The notes under the pieces are model-generated. The model ran no database searches. It saw only the letters and a program-made list of their open reading frames with translations, and was not told the origin of the DNA. Shown in pieces: positions 21,430-33,309 of a stretch of DNA of 64,000 nt. The position numbers and the translations under genes were made by a program. This DNA comes from Anisakis pegreffii (Eukaryota > Nematoda > Chromadorea > Rhabditida > Anisakidae): NCBI GenBank assembly GCA_035041965.1, contig JAPYMA010000173.1, forward strand, positions 186,001-250,000. Direction: 5' to 3'. Every line of letters starts with the position of its first letter. Within the stretch, counting starts at the first letter, position 1.

Positions 21430-22703
21430 TAGTGTTGTGTGGGAAGTCCCCGAATTCAAGGTCCCCGTCCCCGACCACTTTCGAGCGGCGGCCATTTTCC
21501 GGGACTGCCTTCGTCCTGGACTTCTCCAGATTTGTCGGCTCTCACCGAAGGGTCAGGGAGACTCCTCGAAATTTCGGGAAGTCTCCCTGACCGCGCTCTT
21601 GCGAGCGATTCTAAGTTGAATATTCGATCTTTGCTCGCGTGTTTGCCTTTAAGGCCCCACCACCATTCTGTCTCAGCTAGGGTGTACAGGGGATCCCAGG
21701 ATTTCAGTTCTGATGCTGACCTCGGGATTTAAGTTTTGAACAATCCTGGGATCTCCGGTTTGATAAAGCAGGTCAATTTGTATTAATTTTGGTAGTGCGT
21801 CCATCTTGAAGCGAGCCTTAATCATTCCCAGCTCATTCATAAGCAGTAATCCTCGTTGTTTGCTACCTATCATCGACGGGAAGCCTAGGAAATTGATGCA
21901 AGTTAGACGAATGGCATGATCAACAACACCTTGATGAACTTTTGCGCAGCATTTCACTGAACATTCAACTGATTATTCTGTTCTTCATTAGTTCATGTCA
22001 CGCTCATCTGGATGCATTTCTATTTGACTAATGGAGATAATCACATTTTCTTATGAGGACCAAGATCAACAAAATTCAACGAAATTTTGAGTTCATGAAT
22101 CCCTGTGTTGATTCCTTCGCACGATTAGGAATATTTCGAGAGCTGCACAGTGACACGTAGTATGTCTGCATAGATGAGTTCAGTACAAAACTGCAGGAGT
22201 AGAGCGTGTATTCTCTTTTGTTTTTGTCAAAAAAATTTTGCTATTATTTTGCTATTTTTTCAAAAACTGCATTTTTTGCTAGACTCTAAAAACTCTAAAA
22301 AAACCATTTTTGCTAGACTCTGAAAATCTAGCAAAAAAAGTCTAGCAAAATGCTCTTTTTTTGCTAGCTTTGCTATTTTTTTCAAAAAAAAATTTGCAAT
22401 TTTCAAAAACTCCATTTTCTCATGTGATTGAATAAAATACTGTAGGTAGAATTGCATTGCGCCTTTGCAGTTATCGCTTTTCTAGCCTAAAGATCACTTG
22501 TTTCAATGCTTTTCAATCAAAAAAATCTGGTTGTCAAGGTGCTACTGACTCTTTTTCCAAGGTTACATCTTCGGGAAGTTTTGGGGAGTCGGGGATACGA
22601 CTGAGTTTTCTTTCCGAAACTTCTCATCCCTAAGTCCCCGTTCCCGACCATTTTCGGGGACTTTCCCCGGCCCCGACTCATTTTCTCTCCTCGCAGAACA
22701 CTA
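21430..22703. mobile_element. Second hAT-like non-autonomous element with 8-bp target duplication
   Basis: Flanked by GTTAAAGC at 21422-21429 and 22704-22711. Ends are inverted: TAGTGTTGTG on the left, CAGAACACTA on the right. The element interrupts a spacer stretch that is continuous in unit 1 (about 7410-7450). Both ends are rich in CCCCGA/TCGGGG motifs; the right 270 bp matches 18545-18845 in reverse. The interior holds about 170 bp (21905-22080) related to tandem-unit sequence at 5825-5990, and short direct repeats of TTTTTGCTAGACTCT at 22270-22400. No transposase is seen. Confidence 0.75.
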
Positions 22704-22711
22704 GTTAAAGC

Positions 22712-23469
22712 TATCTGAAATCTCAAGGCAAAACCTTCTGAATTTGTTCGCTTGAAAAACTTGTAAACGAACCTCTCAAGTGGTTCATTAGAATCACATA
22801 AAATTTCTTTCTGAAAATCGATGTATTCGTGATTGTTGTGGCATATGTAATGAAAGGCATCAAATGAAACATTCCCGTACACTTTGCATGAATTCGTTCT
22901 GGACAAATAGGAAGTAATACCACCTTCGACAACACTTTCTTCTGATGTACTCAGAAAGCTGTGAATTTATAGTATTTAGAAATTCTCATTTTTTGTTGTA
23001 CATGGATAGAGTCTTCACTTGCATTTCAAAACTAACTTGCTGGATCATTTGTGAAACAAATTGGTTAAAAAAATAACGTATTTCTTGCAGTCCTACTGAA
23101 TGTTCCTGATTCCGCCTACTTGTTCGCTTGTCCGGAAGCAGTTACTAGGAGTAAGGTTATCCGATGGGCAGTTGTCTCGCCGAAAATTTCCCGAATAGCG
23201 TTTTATGTGTCAACGTAGCCTCATCAGCGAAAATCGCGGCTCCTTGAGTTTAGCTCTCTGCAATGCTGTACCCGCGTTACGTAACAGCTCGGCGTTATTG
23301 CATGCTGCAAATGGGAGCATATTTACTCCGAAACGCTCAGCAAGGCGAAAAAGGAGGTTTGGGAGCGGAGTGAAGTGTAAGAACGCCTGTTCTGCAGTAG
23401 TCATCATCAAAGGGCTTTGTGGACCACCTAAGTACGGTCAACGTTAACTGTTGCAGTCCACCGTTCAAA
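22712..23469. other. Duplicated spacer, no supported gene
   Basis: 22712-23340 matches 7440-8100 and parts of 31580-32240. It includes a TTGTCCGATGGGCAGTTGTC-type short repeat near 23150 that also occurs at 7890 and 32190. No gene is supported on either strand. Confidence 0.45.
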
Positions 23470-24015
23470 CTAGTGTTCGTCGGGGAACGGGGTCCTCGTC
23501 GGGGACCCCGGCGGGGAACGCGGGGAGCGCTCCCCCGCGCAATTTGCTCCCCGACTTTTTTGCGGGGACCCCCCCCATCCAATTTACTCCCCGCGGGGAC
23601 CTCCCCGCGCAATTTGCTCCCCGACTTTTTCGCGGGGACCCCCTCGTCCAATTTCGCTCCCCGGCGGGCAGGACGAGCTCCCCGTCCTCCCCGACGGGGA
23701 GGACGGGGAGTGCGAACCTTCCCCAATATCGCGAACATTTAACTGAAAATGGTGGAAGACAGCCACAACACTTTCAATATTGTCTTGTTTTTTGTTTTGA
23801 AATGTGAGTATAAGGTGAACTTGAAAGAGAACGACTTAAATAAAGAAGAAAAATCTTTAAAAAATTGAAATTTTGTTTAAAAAATTAAGCTGAAATGCTC
23901 CCCGTCCTCCCCGTCGGGGAACACGGGGAGCGGTCATTCTCCGACGGGGTCCCCCCCCGCGCAATTTGCTCCCCGACTTTTTCGCGGGGACCCCCCTCGT
24001 CCAATTTACTCTCCG
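23470..24015. repeat. GC-rich repeat island
   Basis: Two blocks (23470-23725 and 23895-24015) of very GC-rich sequence in an AT-rich region. A unit reading GCGCAATTTGCTCCCCGACT then TTTTCGCGGGGACCCC and CGTCCAATTTACTCCCCG occurs three times in the same orientation (about 23537, 23608, 23958). Many CCCCG/CGGGG inverted motifs are present. The left edge CTAGTGTTCGTCGGGG resembles the ends of the hAT-like elements nearby, but no matching right end was found. The long proline/arginine frames here follow from base composition. Confidence 0.7.
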
Positions 24016-24899
24016 CTCTTACAACTGAAGACTTATATAGTGATCAAACGTGCAAATCAAATTACAAGGAATCATGGAAGTTATCATTTGAAGAATGAAA
24101 GTGATGTGGATTGACAGTTCGAAAATTGACAACTTTTGCCACTACAGGAACGGAATATTTTCGTAAACTTCAGTAGCGTGGAACCAATGATTAGCTACGA
24201 GCATCACTAGAATCAGTTTACAAGGAATGAATAGAACAACTAGTGATGACTAGTTATCATCACTGTGACTAGCGAAGCTGCTATTCCAGTCGAAATGTTA
24301 TAATCTTGTTCACTTCCAAGGAACAGAGGAGACCAACTACCAAAAGAGGTACATTGAAATGGATAGAACAGAAGAGTTGAAGAGCGGAAGAGAACAGAAT
24401 AGAGCGGCTTTCAAAATGAGGGATGGAGAACAGAACGGAATGCGCAGTTGAAGGCGCGGAACAGAACAGAGCAGATCTTGTCAGTTCTTTCGGCTACTCT
24501 CTGTGAAGCACAACTTTCATAATGACACACTTCATCATAGTCGTTCTTTGTCATTATTCTCATTGCTGTTTATTCTCATGATCATTTTTTCCTATAATTA
24601 TTTATTGTTATTTTCATTTAATTCTAGGAATATTCATTTCTATCATTATTTGTATGTCATTAGTGTTAATATCATTCATTATAATCGTGATTACTATAAA
24701 TTATCGTAAATAAGTGTTACATTTTAAATGTTATCGATTATTAGTATAAATTATTATTGTTTGTTGCTGTTCGAGATGAAGGGATAGAGCATCCCATGAA
24801 ATGCTTCCTCCGTGTCTGAATTTACACAAAAATTTCGCCTATAACCGTCCTCCTATTATCGTTATTGTTCGCCCGTGTTGTGGCGCTACTTGTTATAAC
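24016..24899. other. Spacer upstream of 7TM copy 3
   Basis: No gene seen. 24340-24515 is the GAACAGA-rich repeat matching 9890-10045. 24520-24899 matches 10060-10435, the presumed promoter side of 7TM copy 2. Confidence 0.5.
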
Positions 24900-27800
24900 A
24901 TGGACCTTCAAGAGTTGATCAAACCGTTTACGCTATCAAGCTCAGTTTCACTACTTCACAGTGAAGGCAACATGACTGATCCAGACGCATCTGGAAACAC
25001 GTTTCAACTAGTCGGTTCATCGGCAATAGGAACGGAGTTCCCCCCATGTTCATGGCAAAACGATGGAATCATCTGCCGTTAGTTCACTTACATTGTTGAC
25101 GGGTTCGAGAAAAGACAGTATTTCCCGAATGAAGAAATCAGAAAAGGTCAATGAAACTGAAAGCGGCTGGAGTATCCGTGAATCCATTTGCTGACGTTCG
25201 ATCGATAAGAAAAGGCAGAACGATGAAGAACAACACCTTTTCAAGATACCTTCACCCTAATGGTTTTCATTTTCAGCGGCGTTTTTCAATGCAATGAATA
25301 CAATTTTTCTGTGCCTACTGATACCGGCAATCGCATTAGCAACATTTGTGTTATATATTGCATTCACTCGAATATCTTTGAAAGATGTTGCTAATTTATA
25401 TTCAATTCACGTCATTGCCCCAATGCTGGTGCTGCAGGTGGTGAAATTTCTCAGGTTTTTGCAGACCTATGTACAACTGTATGGCTTCAGCAATTCTGTC
25501 CTCGAGTGAGTTTTTCGAATGACATTCCAGTTATCAAAGCAATGACAATTTTAGAAAACCAATCCTCCGTTCTGTTCTTCGCATCTTTTTTTGTAAGTGT
25601 TCTGTTCTCCTTCTTAGAATAGAACAGGAATAGAACAGTTTGATTGGAGTAAAAACACCACTGAATGAGCAGAAAGATTGGATGGATATTTCACATAATT
25701 CTGAAAGCATAATAACGCATATACTTTAATTCACTGGAAAGCGAACGGGATTAAATGACTGACTTCGTGAATTAAATGAGAAACGAGAGAAAATCCAGCA
25801 GAACAACTTTCCTCAACATTTCAAACACAATAATCGCGATGCATTGTGCAATCACAATGAAACTTCTCTATACCTTCACATATTTATCTTTTCCCAGATT
25901 GTTTGCAGTAGGGTTTTGTAAATTTCAGGAGAACTGCATTTGTCATCGCGCTATTTACTCAACAACTCACCACAAACTCATATGAGTTGCTTTCGATAGT
26001 ATTTCTTTCATCGTTGTATTGTCTGTTCAAATGGCCAATGCTTTACAACCATTACTTCAGCCTCAAGTAAGCCAAAGCGCTCAACTCGCTGTCATAATGA
26101 CAAAAAATTATGACGGCATAAAATTCGAGAATTTCCTTACTCCAAAATCCCGAACGTTACTTTGCCCGAATCATCTAGGCTAGTGGTACGCATGGTATGA
26201 AAAGTTCACATACAAACGGAATTTCACGACGACAGAAGCAATTCACAAAATCAGCGAACAGTTGTTCATTAATTTCCTCCCTTCGTACGCTCCTTGAATG
26301 TTCAACTTGTTTCCAACATGACTATTTTAACAAAAGCGGGTTATTTAATACCGCCTGACTAATTCATATCAGCAGGCTTCTTCATCATAGTTTTAATCTC
26401 CTTACTCTTGTTTTTCGATAAGTCAGAAAGGGTTTCCGACTGAGCAGTTGGTGTATCGCAGGATTCTGCGAGGGTGGAAATAATGCGGAAAGGCAAACGC
26501 TTGTCTAATTGCATCTGCTGATCAAAAGAAATGAACCATCCAGAATTCATCGTCTTAATGTCAATTAGCGCCCTTTTTTTGCAGTCAATAGCCGAATAAT
26601 GGGCAAAATCTTGCAGACATTGGAAAGTGTATTTCGCCTGCGTTGACCTGTTCGTTGTTGCATTTTCAACGTTCGTTACAATTGAGATGAACCTTCCAAC
26701 AGGTCGCAGTGTGGCAATTTTTTCTGAAATGTATCTCTTCCTCGCCACATACATTGCAACAACAATCGCCTCAATAATGGTCGGTTTATTTCACTCTTTG
26801 TTTGTTGCCTGAACAGATTTTGCGGGCTAAGGGTCAAGAGGCAACATACGGATCGCTTACACGTCATCAACTATCCTCCATTCAGAATTTTACAATGAAA
26901 TGGTTCAGTGATTGAGACTGTCGGCCAGGCAATGTTCGCTCATAAAAACTGCCAAAAAAATTTTTCAATCTTCCAACGATTCTCTGAGACCGAGCTGTTT
27001 ATATATCTTGAACAACTTTCGAGCGAATGTTCAGAATTAATCAGTAGATGGAGTAAGGCCCGTCGCCACTGACATTTGGTGGCCACTGACCGATAGAGGC
27101 CAATATCAGGTTTTGAAACTGTTGAAACTAGAGAAGATCATTTAGAATTGTTTTCAAACATTTTGAAACCATCTTCACTAGAACAATGATTAAATGGTCA
27201 CATACGCTGAACTAACCACTTGAAAGAAGGGAATAATTCTGGTCGGATGTCATCGCTTTATTTCCGCTGAAAAATGCTCAGGCTAGTGACATATTTCAGG
27301 GAGTTTTCACGGTGGTTACATATTACTTCAAAGAAGCACATAGCGGTGAAGCCAACAGGCATGCAACTTTGCTTATATCAACCGTACTTTACGTTACTCC
27401 AATGTCACTTGCGAATGTCCCTAAACTTGGTATGTACCATTGCATTACATCCATCGGTGAACATGCTGAGAACCACGCTCGCTTACTGCATATGAATTCC
27501 ATCTCCCGTGCTCAATTTTCGATTATGAACGAGTATTTTGGTCACATTCTGGTTTGAGATCGATAACTGATAGCTTCATTTCGTCTAATACTTCAATGAT
27601 TACACTTTCAGTGGATGACATGACGTTTCTTTTGTCCGGAGCCTTCCCGCAAAGCAAAACCATTGCGGCAATGTTCACTTTTTCCATTGCCATTTCGGTA
27701 CGTGTTGAATCTTCATATTTCTCCGAGACATGTGTGTGTCATTCTTGCCTTTCCCAAATGAATCGAATCAATCGATCACGCCAACAACCCAGTTCCAAGA

Positions 27801-28099
27801 TCACTTCTTCTAATAATGTTCAAAAAACTGATTGCGTCAAATTATCGAGCATCTCTTGCAACGCAGCAAAATAGCTGAGCAGTCATATTGTTTCAGTTTC
27901 CTTTGAAGTGGCTCAATTTTTCTTTTGATTTTAGACACCAATTGCTCCACTTCAACCGATTCTTCTGTCACTCTCAACACTTTTTGCACTTAATATCTAT
28001 CGAGTTCAGCTGTATTCGATCTTTAAATTCTGTTCACGTGGAATGAAATGCAACAGAATTGCAAATAGTCATGAAACTGTAGTCGTAACTGTATTCTGA
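24900..28099 (+). CDS. 7TM chemoreceptor-like protein, tandem copy 3 (seven exons)
   Basis: Same structure as copy 2, with identical exon lengths for exons 1-4 and 6: 24900-25077, 25277-25505, 25929-26066, 26617-26779, 27300 to about 27545, 27612-27697 and 27935-28099. The possible exon 5 donor G|GTCACA near 27540 gives the phase that exon 6 needs. Membrane segments are as in copy 2. The last exon is shorter: the tail runs RIANSHETVVVTVF then stops because about 27 bp are missing compared with copies 1 and 2. Introns and exons from about 25280 to 26980 are nearly identical to copy 2, while exon 5 and the intron before it are clearly more diverged. All splice sites are canonical, so it may be a working gene. 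Confidence 0.65.
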
Positions 28100-28313
28100 A
28101 ATACCAGAAGCCCAACGAACAAAGCCCGAAACCGAACAGACTTCATCTGAATGTAACATCACAGGTAGGAATGATAGGGTTCTATCAAATAGTTTAATCG
28201 TTCAATTACCTCAAACTTAGGTAATTAAACGAAACATTAATATAAGCACATCAAATATTCGAGAATATCAATCGCTCAAGTTATTCATAGCTTATGTGGT
28301 CCATACAACAATG
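28100..28313. other. Short spacer with LTR-like scrap
   Basis: About 28210-28240 (ACCTCAAACTTAGGTAATTAAAC) resembles LTR sequence at 36636. No gene. Confidence 0.35.
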
Positions 28314-28733
<420 letters not shown>

Positions 28734-29315
28734 GCCCAAAATGATCAAGTAATAATAACTGATGAAAATAACAAAATAATACTCATAATATCGACATGAA
28801 TAAATACGTGTGAATAACGGATTCGCCCAATTCGACGACTCATATAGTAAAGAAATGATTTGAATATTCTATTTGTTGATTTTAAGAGTCTTTTATTTTT
28901 GCTGAATCTAATTTTAAGGTCAACCCATTTGGTATGTATTTTTTATATAATTACACATCTGTTTCTTTTGGGCGTTTGTAAGACTCCTCTTAGCTTATAT
29001 TTATGCATTGTGAACATGTTTATCTATGTTAGCTTATATTTTAGTTTATGCGGATGAAGCTTTCTTCTTTATTCATTCCTAGATAAGATTCCAATTTGTG
29101 CTTGTTATACGTATTTTAATACCGTATGACCTATTCATTTAGATCCTTTCTATTTGTTCTTCAAATCTCATGACTTATCTTATTCAATTCCTTATTTTTA
29201 TTAATTTTCTCTCTCGCAAAGCCCAGTCGCAAAAATCACCAAGCACTCTCACTCTGTAACGTGTTCCACAACGTTATTGATGATTAACTGGTTCCGCTCA
29301 TGGATTCTTTTTAGG
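28734..29315. other. AT-rich unassigned stretch
   Basis: No gene recognised. 29240-29315 is the repeated lead-in to the 41-codon ORF block. Confidence 0.4.
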
Positions 29316-29438
29316 ATGATCTCTGACTGTCTGCTTATTGATATCAAAGGAAAACGTATCCAATTTGAATTAAATTCTGATAATACGTTGCTACGTGAGT
29401 GTGAAAAATTTATGTTTAACAGATTTCATGTTGCATAA
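29316..29438 (+). other. Conserved 41-codon ORF block, copy 3
   Basis: Begins MISDCLLIDIKGKRIQFELN and ends in TAA, the same length as the other three copies; only a few residues differ from copies 1a and 1b. It follows 7TM copy 3 at a greater distance because of the microsatellite. Confidence 0.35.
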
Positions 29439-32250
29439 ATGGCGGAGCCGGGCAATGCAACTCAATTCGCAACACCACGAAAAGTGTGAGGAGAGCAAAG
29501 GAGAGTACGTTAAACCTTCGACGATTTGTATACAGCAGTAAAAAATACCACCATTCTAGGACTTCACAAAACTCTTGAATTTGGTTGGGTTACTAGAGTT
29601 TTTATTCGTCATTCGCGCTCAATTTCCGGTGAGACTATGTCATTGTGACTGGGTTACAGCTGTGAACAGTTGTTCTCCTTTTTTGGATCAAATCCCACGT
29701 ATAGGCACGTAATGAATAGGTAATCATTCAACTGCCACTGAATGAGTGTGATTAGGCTGAAGGAAAGATTTACGGAACAAATAGTGTTTCACACGCATAA
29801 TGAAGAAATCAGATCACAACGTGCGTTTATGTTAACAGAAAGTGTTTTTAAAATACGAAGCTTCGAACTGTTCTCATTCTTCCTTGGATTGATAATCTTA
29901 TTACGCTTATGATTCCACCTCAATTTTTCATATTGTTGCAGTTGAGTTCTGTACCGAAATGAATAAATAAATTCATTGATTCCAGTCAATGTTCTTGTTT
30001 TTTACATAACATGGTTCGAATTGTCACATCAGTTGTGAGTAATCCCATGGAATAGGCATGCGCAAGATGTTTCATACAAGGCAAGAAATGATATGATACT
30101 TCAAAAAACGGTACACATTCTACTGACAGTGCACATTCAAGGGATAATCACGTAAAAGCCACATATGCTCTTCGAAGTCACATCACATGTGCCCTTCGCC
30201 CAATAATGTGGCAAATTCGAATATAGAAATCAAATATAGGAAATCTCGAGTGGAGAATTTTGAGCTCAGGCCTGTGCGTCATGAGTGGTATTAGGTATAG
30301 TTTAATCACACTGATCACAGAATAACGAAAATAAATGAAGCGTGAATCATCATCTGATGAGCTTGCGCGCTGATTGATGAACGTTAATTCTTATCAGCTT
30401 CGATTGATGGCACGTTTACGCCCGGTTTTATGAATTTCGAAAAAATAAATCGCAGAAATTTCTAGAAAAAAAAAGGTTTTTTTCGATTCCATTTGGGTTT
30501 AAAAGGGATTCTGATGCCTTTCACGAGAGTGATCTCAGTAGCACGTTCTCTTGAAAGATGTGGTGAATCTGAATCTCCAGAAATATCTTCTTCACTTGGA
30601 GCAAAACAAGGCAAAACGTTTATGTGTCAAAATGAGGTCACTAGAACTGCCGTCATCCGGCAAGAAGAACATGATATGCATGAGTTTTTGATTGTCACCG
30701 ATGCTGCATGAATTCATTCAGGCAATGTTTCCTCCTGTTGGTGGTATTACTATTGCTACCTGAAACCTTCGGTGTGATATTCGATGCCTGCAAGTACATC
30801 GACAAGTTTGACCGAGATGAATGATTCTGAGGTGAGAGTTACGTCGACATTTGTGTTCACACGTCATTGAAATAGCACATTCACGTTGCATGACAGCATT
30901 AGTTTTCGGCATTTTCATTCGATGAGGCAGCATTCCAAACGCGCAAAACGAGCAAATTTTCACTCGAGAGGTTCGCTGCTGCGCACTTTGTACATACAGA
31001 AGGACAATTCAAGCGTGTAGTTCGTTTCAGTCATGTAGTGAAGAATGTAATAATGAGGGGCGTTGTACTCTGAAATTGTATTCGCGCGTTGAAAGTGTCT
31101 ACCTGCAACTCAAACTGATTTTGATACCCTGTAAATAGTTCTTTTTTTTTCATTCGTGGATATCAACAGATTAGCGCATGAACATCCGCTTTACTTCATT
31201 TCTTCATCGGTCTGCTACAGGTGGTAAACATTTGCTGTTGCGCTTCCGAATCTTCATCCTTCAAGAAATTGTCAAGTGAACGTGAGGGGTCCAAGTGCAA
31301 ATGTGAGGCAGAATTCCTGCAGCAAAAATTCCAGCTGACCATTAGTGGTAAATATCCGTGAAAAGGGTTGATCGTAATATAGTTCGAGCACTATTCAAAA
31401 TCGTAGAAATATCAGCGTAGCGATTGTTGTCACGCAAACCTTCAATTTCAGGAAATCTTTGCCCGTTTTCCATCCAGGAACTCTAAGAACAAACTAATTT
31501 TTTATCTATTAGTGCTCTGTATGATGTTAGCAATTCAGCCTTCGTACTAAAAATCTGTTGAGGGGTTTTCTCAAGGAAAAAGCAATTGAATTTATTTGTC
31601 TGGAAAACTTGTGATCGACACTCTCACATGGCTCATGAGAATCACACAGAATTTCGTTCTGAAAACCGGAGTACTTGTGGTTGACATGGCATGTATAATG
31701 GAAACCGCCACAAAACTGTTCTTAGGAACATGACATGAAACTGTTCTAGGCAAGCAGTGATCGACATCACCTTGGGCAATATTTTCTTCTGATGAACTCT
31801 GAAAGCCATGAATTTAAGGAACCCTTAGAAATTCTCATTTTCTGTCCTACTTGGATAGAATCTTCGCTTGTATTTCATTATTAACTTGCTGCATCATTTA
31901 TGAGATAAAGCTGATTAAACTTGTTACGTATTTTTTGCAGTCTTGGTGAACATTCCTAAAAGTTGCAGATAAAATTAAGGCATTTCTTTACCAGTGATTC
32001 ATTCATTTAGTGGCGTGTTCATCAGCTGTATATGTATGCTTGATATCGCTTTTCCGAACATCGGGGGATCATTAAGTGAGCATGGTTGATCATATTTCGT
32101 AGAACTCTGATCTTTTGCTCTCGAGCAACGCAAACCAGGCTGCGTCTCGCTGTTCGCTTGTCCGGGAGTAATTATTCGGAGTAAAGTTGTCCGATGAGCA
32201 GTTGCCCGGACGACAGTTGTCCGAATAGCGTTTTATGTGTTAACATAGCT
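29439..32250. other. Third duplicated spacer, no supported gene
   Basis: 29439-30020 matches 4390-4970. About 30030-30330 has no counterpart in unit 1 and looks inserted. 30340-31240 matches 4980-5080, 5380-5600 and 6560-7080. 31500-32240 is a more diverged match to 7430-7960. Frames that are open in one unit are broken in another, so no gene is called. Confidence 0.45.
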
Positions 32251-32567
32251 CAGTGGGTTTCAACCTTTTTTACCCTCGCAATGCCTATAAAATTATACGA
32301 TGCCTTCGCACCCATTACAGCAATAATTTATTTAAGAATGAAACTCGAACGGAAGATTTATTTTTAAAGTATTAAGATGAAGTATGTCCTCGTCCATTGT
32401 ACTTCATAAAGAATAAAGCTTTATCTCGCATCCCCTCCCGCACCCTTCTCTCACCTTCGCTCATTTTACCCACTCCCGCACCCCGTCTCACTCCTCCCTC
32501 TCTTGTACTCACTAGCATGTCATTTCGAACCTACGGGGGAGTGTGAACCTTCGGTTGAGAAATGCTG
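32251..32567. mobile_element. 317-bp hAT-type MITE
   Basis: Ends are CAGTGGGTTTCAACC on the left and the complement of CAGCATTTCTCAACC on the right, close to the CAGTGGTTCTCAACC ends known from hAT/Charlie elements. The flanking 8-mers are ACATAGCT (32243-32250) and ATGTAGCC (32568-32575). The empty site in unit 1 near 7970 and unit 2 near 23215 reads ACGTAGCC, from which both differ only by transitions. Internal sequence is non-coding and C-rich near the right end. Confidence 0.8.
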
Positions 32568-32747
32568 ATGTAGCCTCATCAGCGAACTTCGTAAATCCTT
32601 AAGTTTAGCTATCCGGAATGCCGTGCTCGCGTTACGTGACAGCTCAGTGCTATTGCAATTTGACTTGACTCGTTTTGAGACTTGACAGCTTGATAATTCG
32701 GATTGTTTGAATTGAATTGAATTATCGTTTGCGACTTGCCTTCCCAG

Positions 32748-33083
32748 ATCTCAAACTTGCGAAATTAAACCATTGAAATTATAACGACGATAACGACAAT
32801 GGCGCGGATTGTCACACAATTGTAACGTACATTCGAATGGTTATAAATAAAGTAGTAAATCAAAGACGAACAACTTGTGAAGTAAATGAATAAATATTTG
32901 TCAGCACAAAATGATTAGTAAAGCAATGGATGGTACAACTGACTGCGGTGAATACAAGTGAATTTGAATATAGATTTAACAAATATTGTTGGAGGATCGT
33001 GAAGGGTAGATTTGAGATAAGATAACGACATAAGGTGTTTGGTTATGTGCATATAGGTGTGTGTGCGACTGATGTTCAGTCGC
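32748..33083 (+). mobile_element. Truncated Pao-type LTR (5' LTR of the gag copy)
   Basis: Closely matches 36636-37012, the right part of the complete solo LTR, and ends in the same AGTCGCAACA. It contains a TATA-like GGTTATAAATAAAG near 32838. It is followed by GCTACCTAGCATTTGGTGGC, a leader sequence that also appears at about 42211. The left part of the LTR is missing; tandem-spacer sequence runs up to about 32660. Confidence 0.65.
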
Positions 33084-33309
33084 AACACCGCTGGTGCTAC
33101 CTAGCATTTGGTGGCTCAATCACATTATTCACTGTATCTCACTCTCCACCGGTACTTACATTCGGAGGCTCAACCGTATTATTCACTGTATCTCAATCTC
33201 CGCCCGCACTCCCTAACATTTGAAGGCTCAATCGTACTATTCACTATCTCCCAATCTCTGCCGGAACTCATAACTGCATCACTACTACACTTCCTATTCT
33301 CAAACAATT

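Noticed and set aside
21673..21957. 94-residue minus-strand frame inside the second hAT-like element
   Set aside because: No recognised domain and no copy to compare; possibly a retroelement scrap, but not supported as a gene.
23210..23410. Minus-strand frame with counterpart near 7980-8110
   Set aside because: The third unit breaks it and it overlaps a short dispersed repeat; chance open frame.
23419..23807. Proline/arginine-rich overlapping frames on both strands
   Set aside because: They follow from GC-rich repeats; no coding pattern.
26359..26754. 131-residue minus-strand frame, also partly open at 11902-12093
   Set aside because: It runs antisense to exon 4 and intron 3 of the 7TM genes, and is kept only because copies 2 and 3 are nearly identical in DNA.
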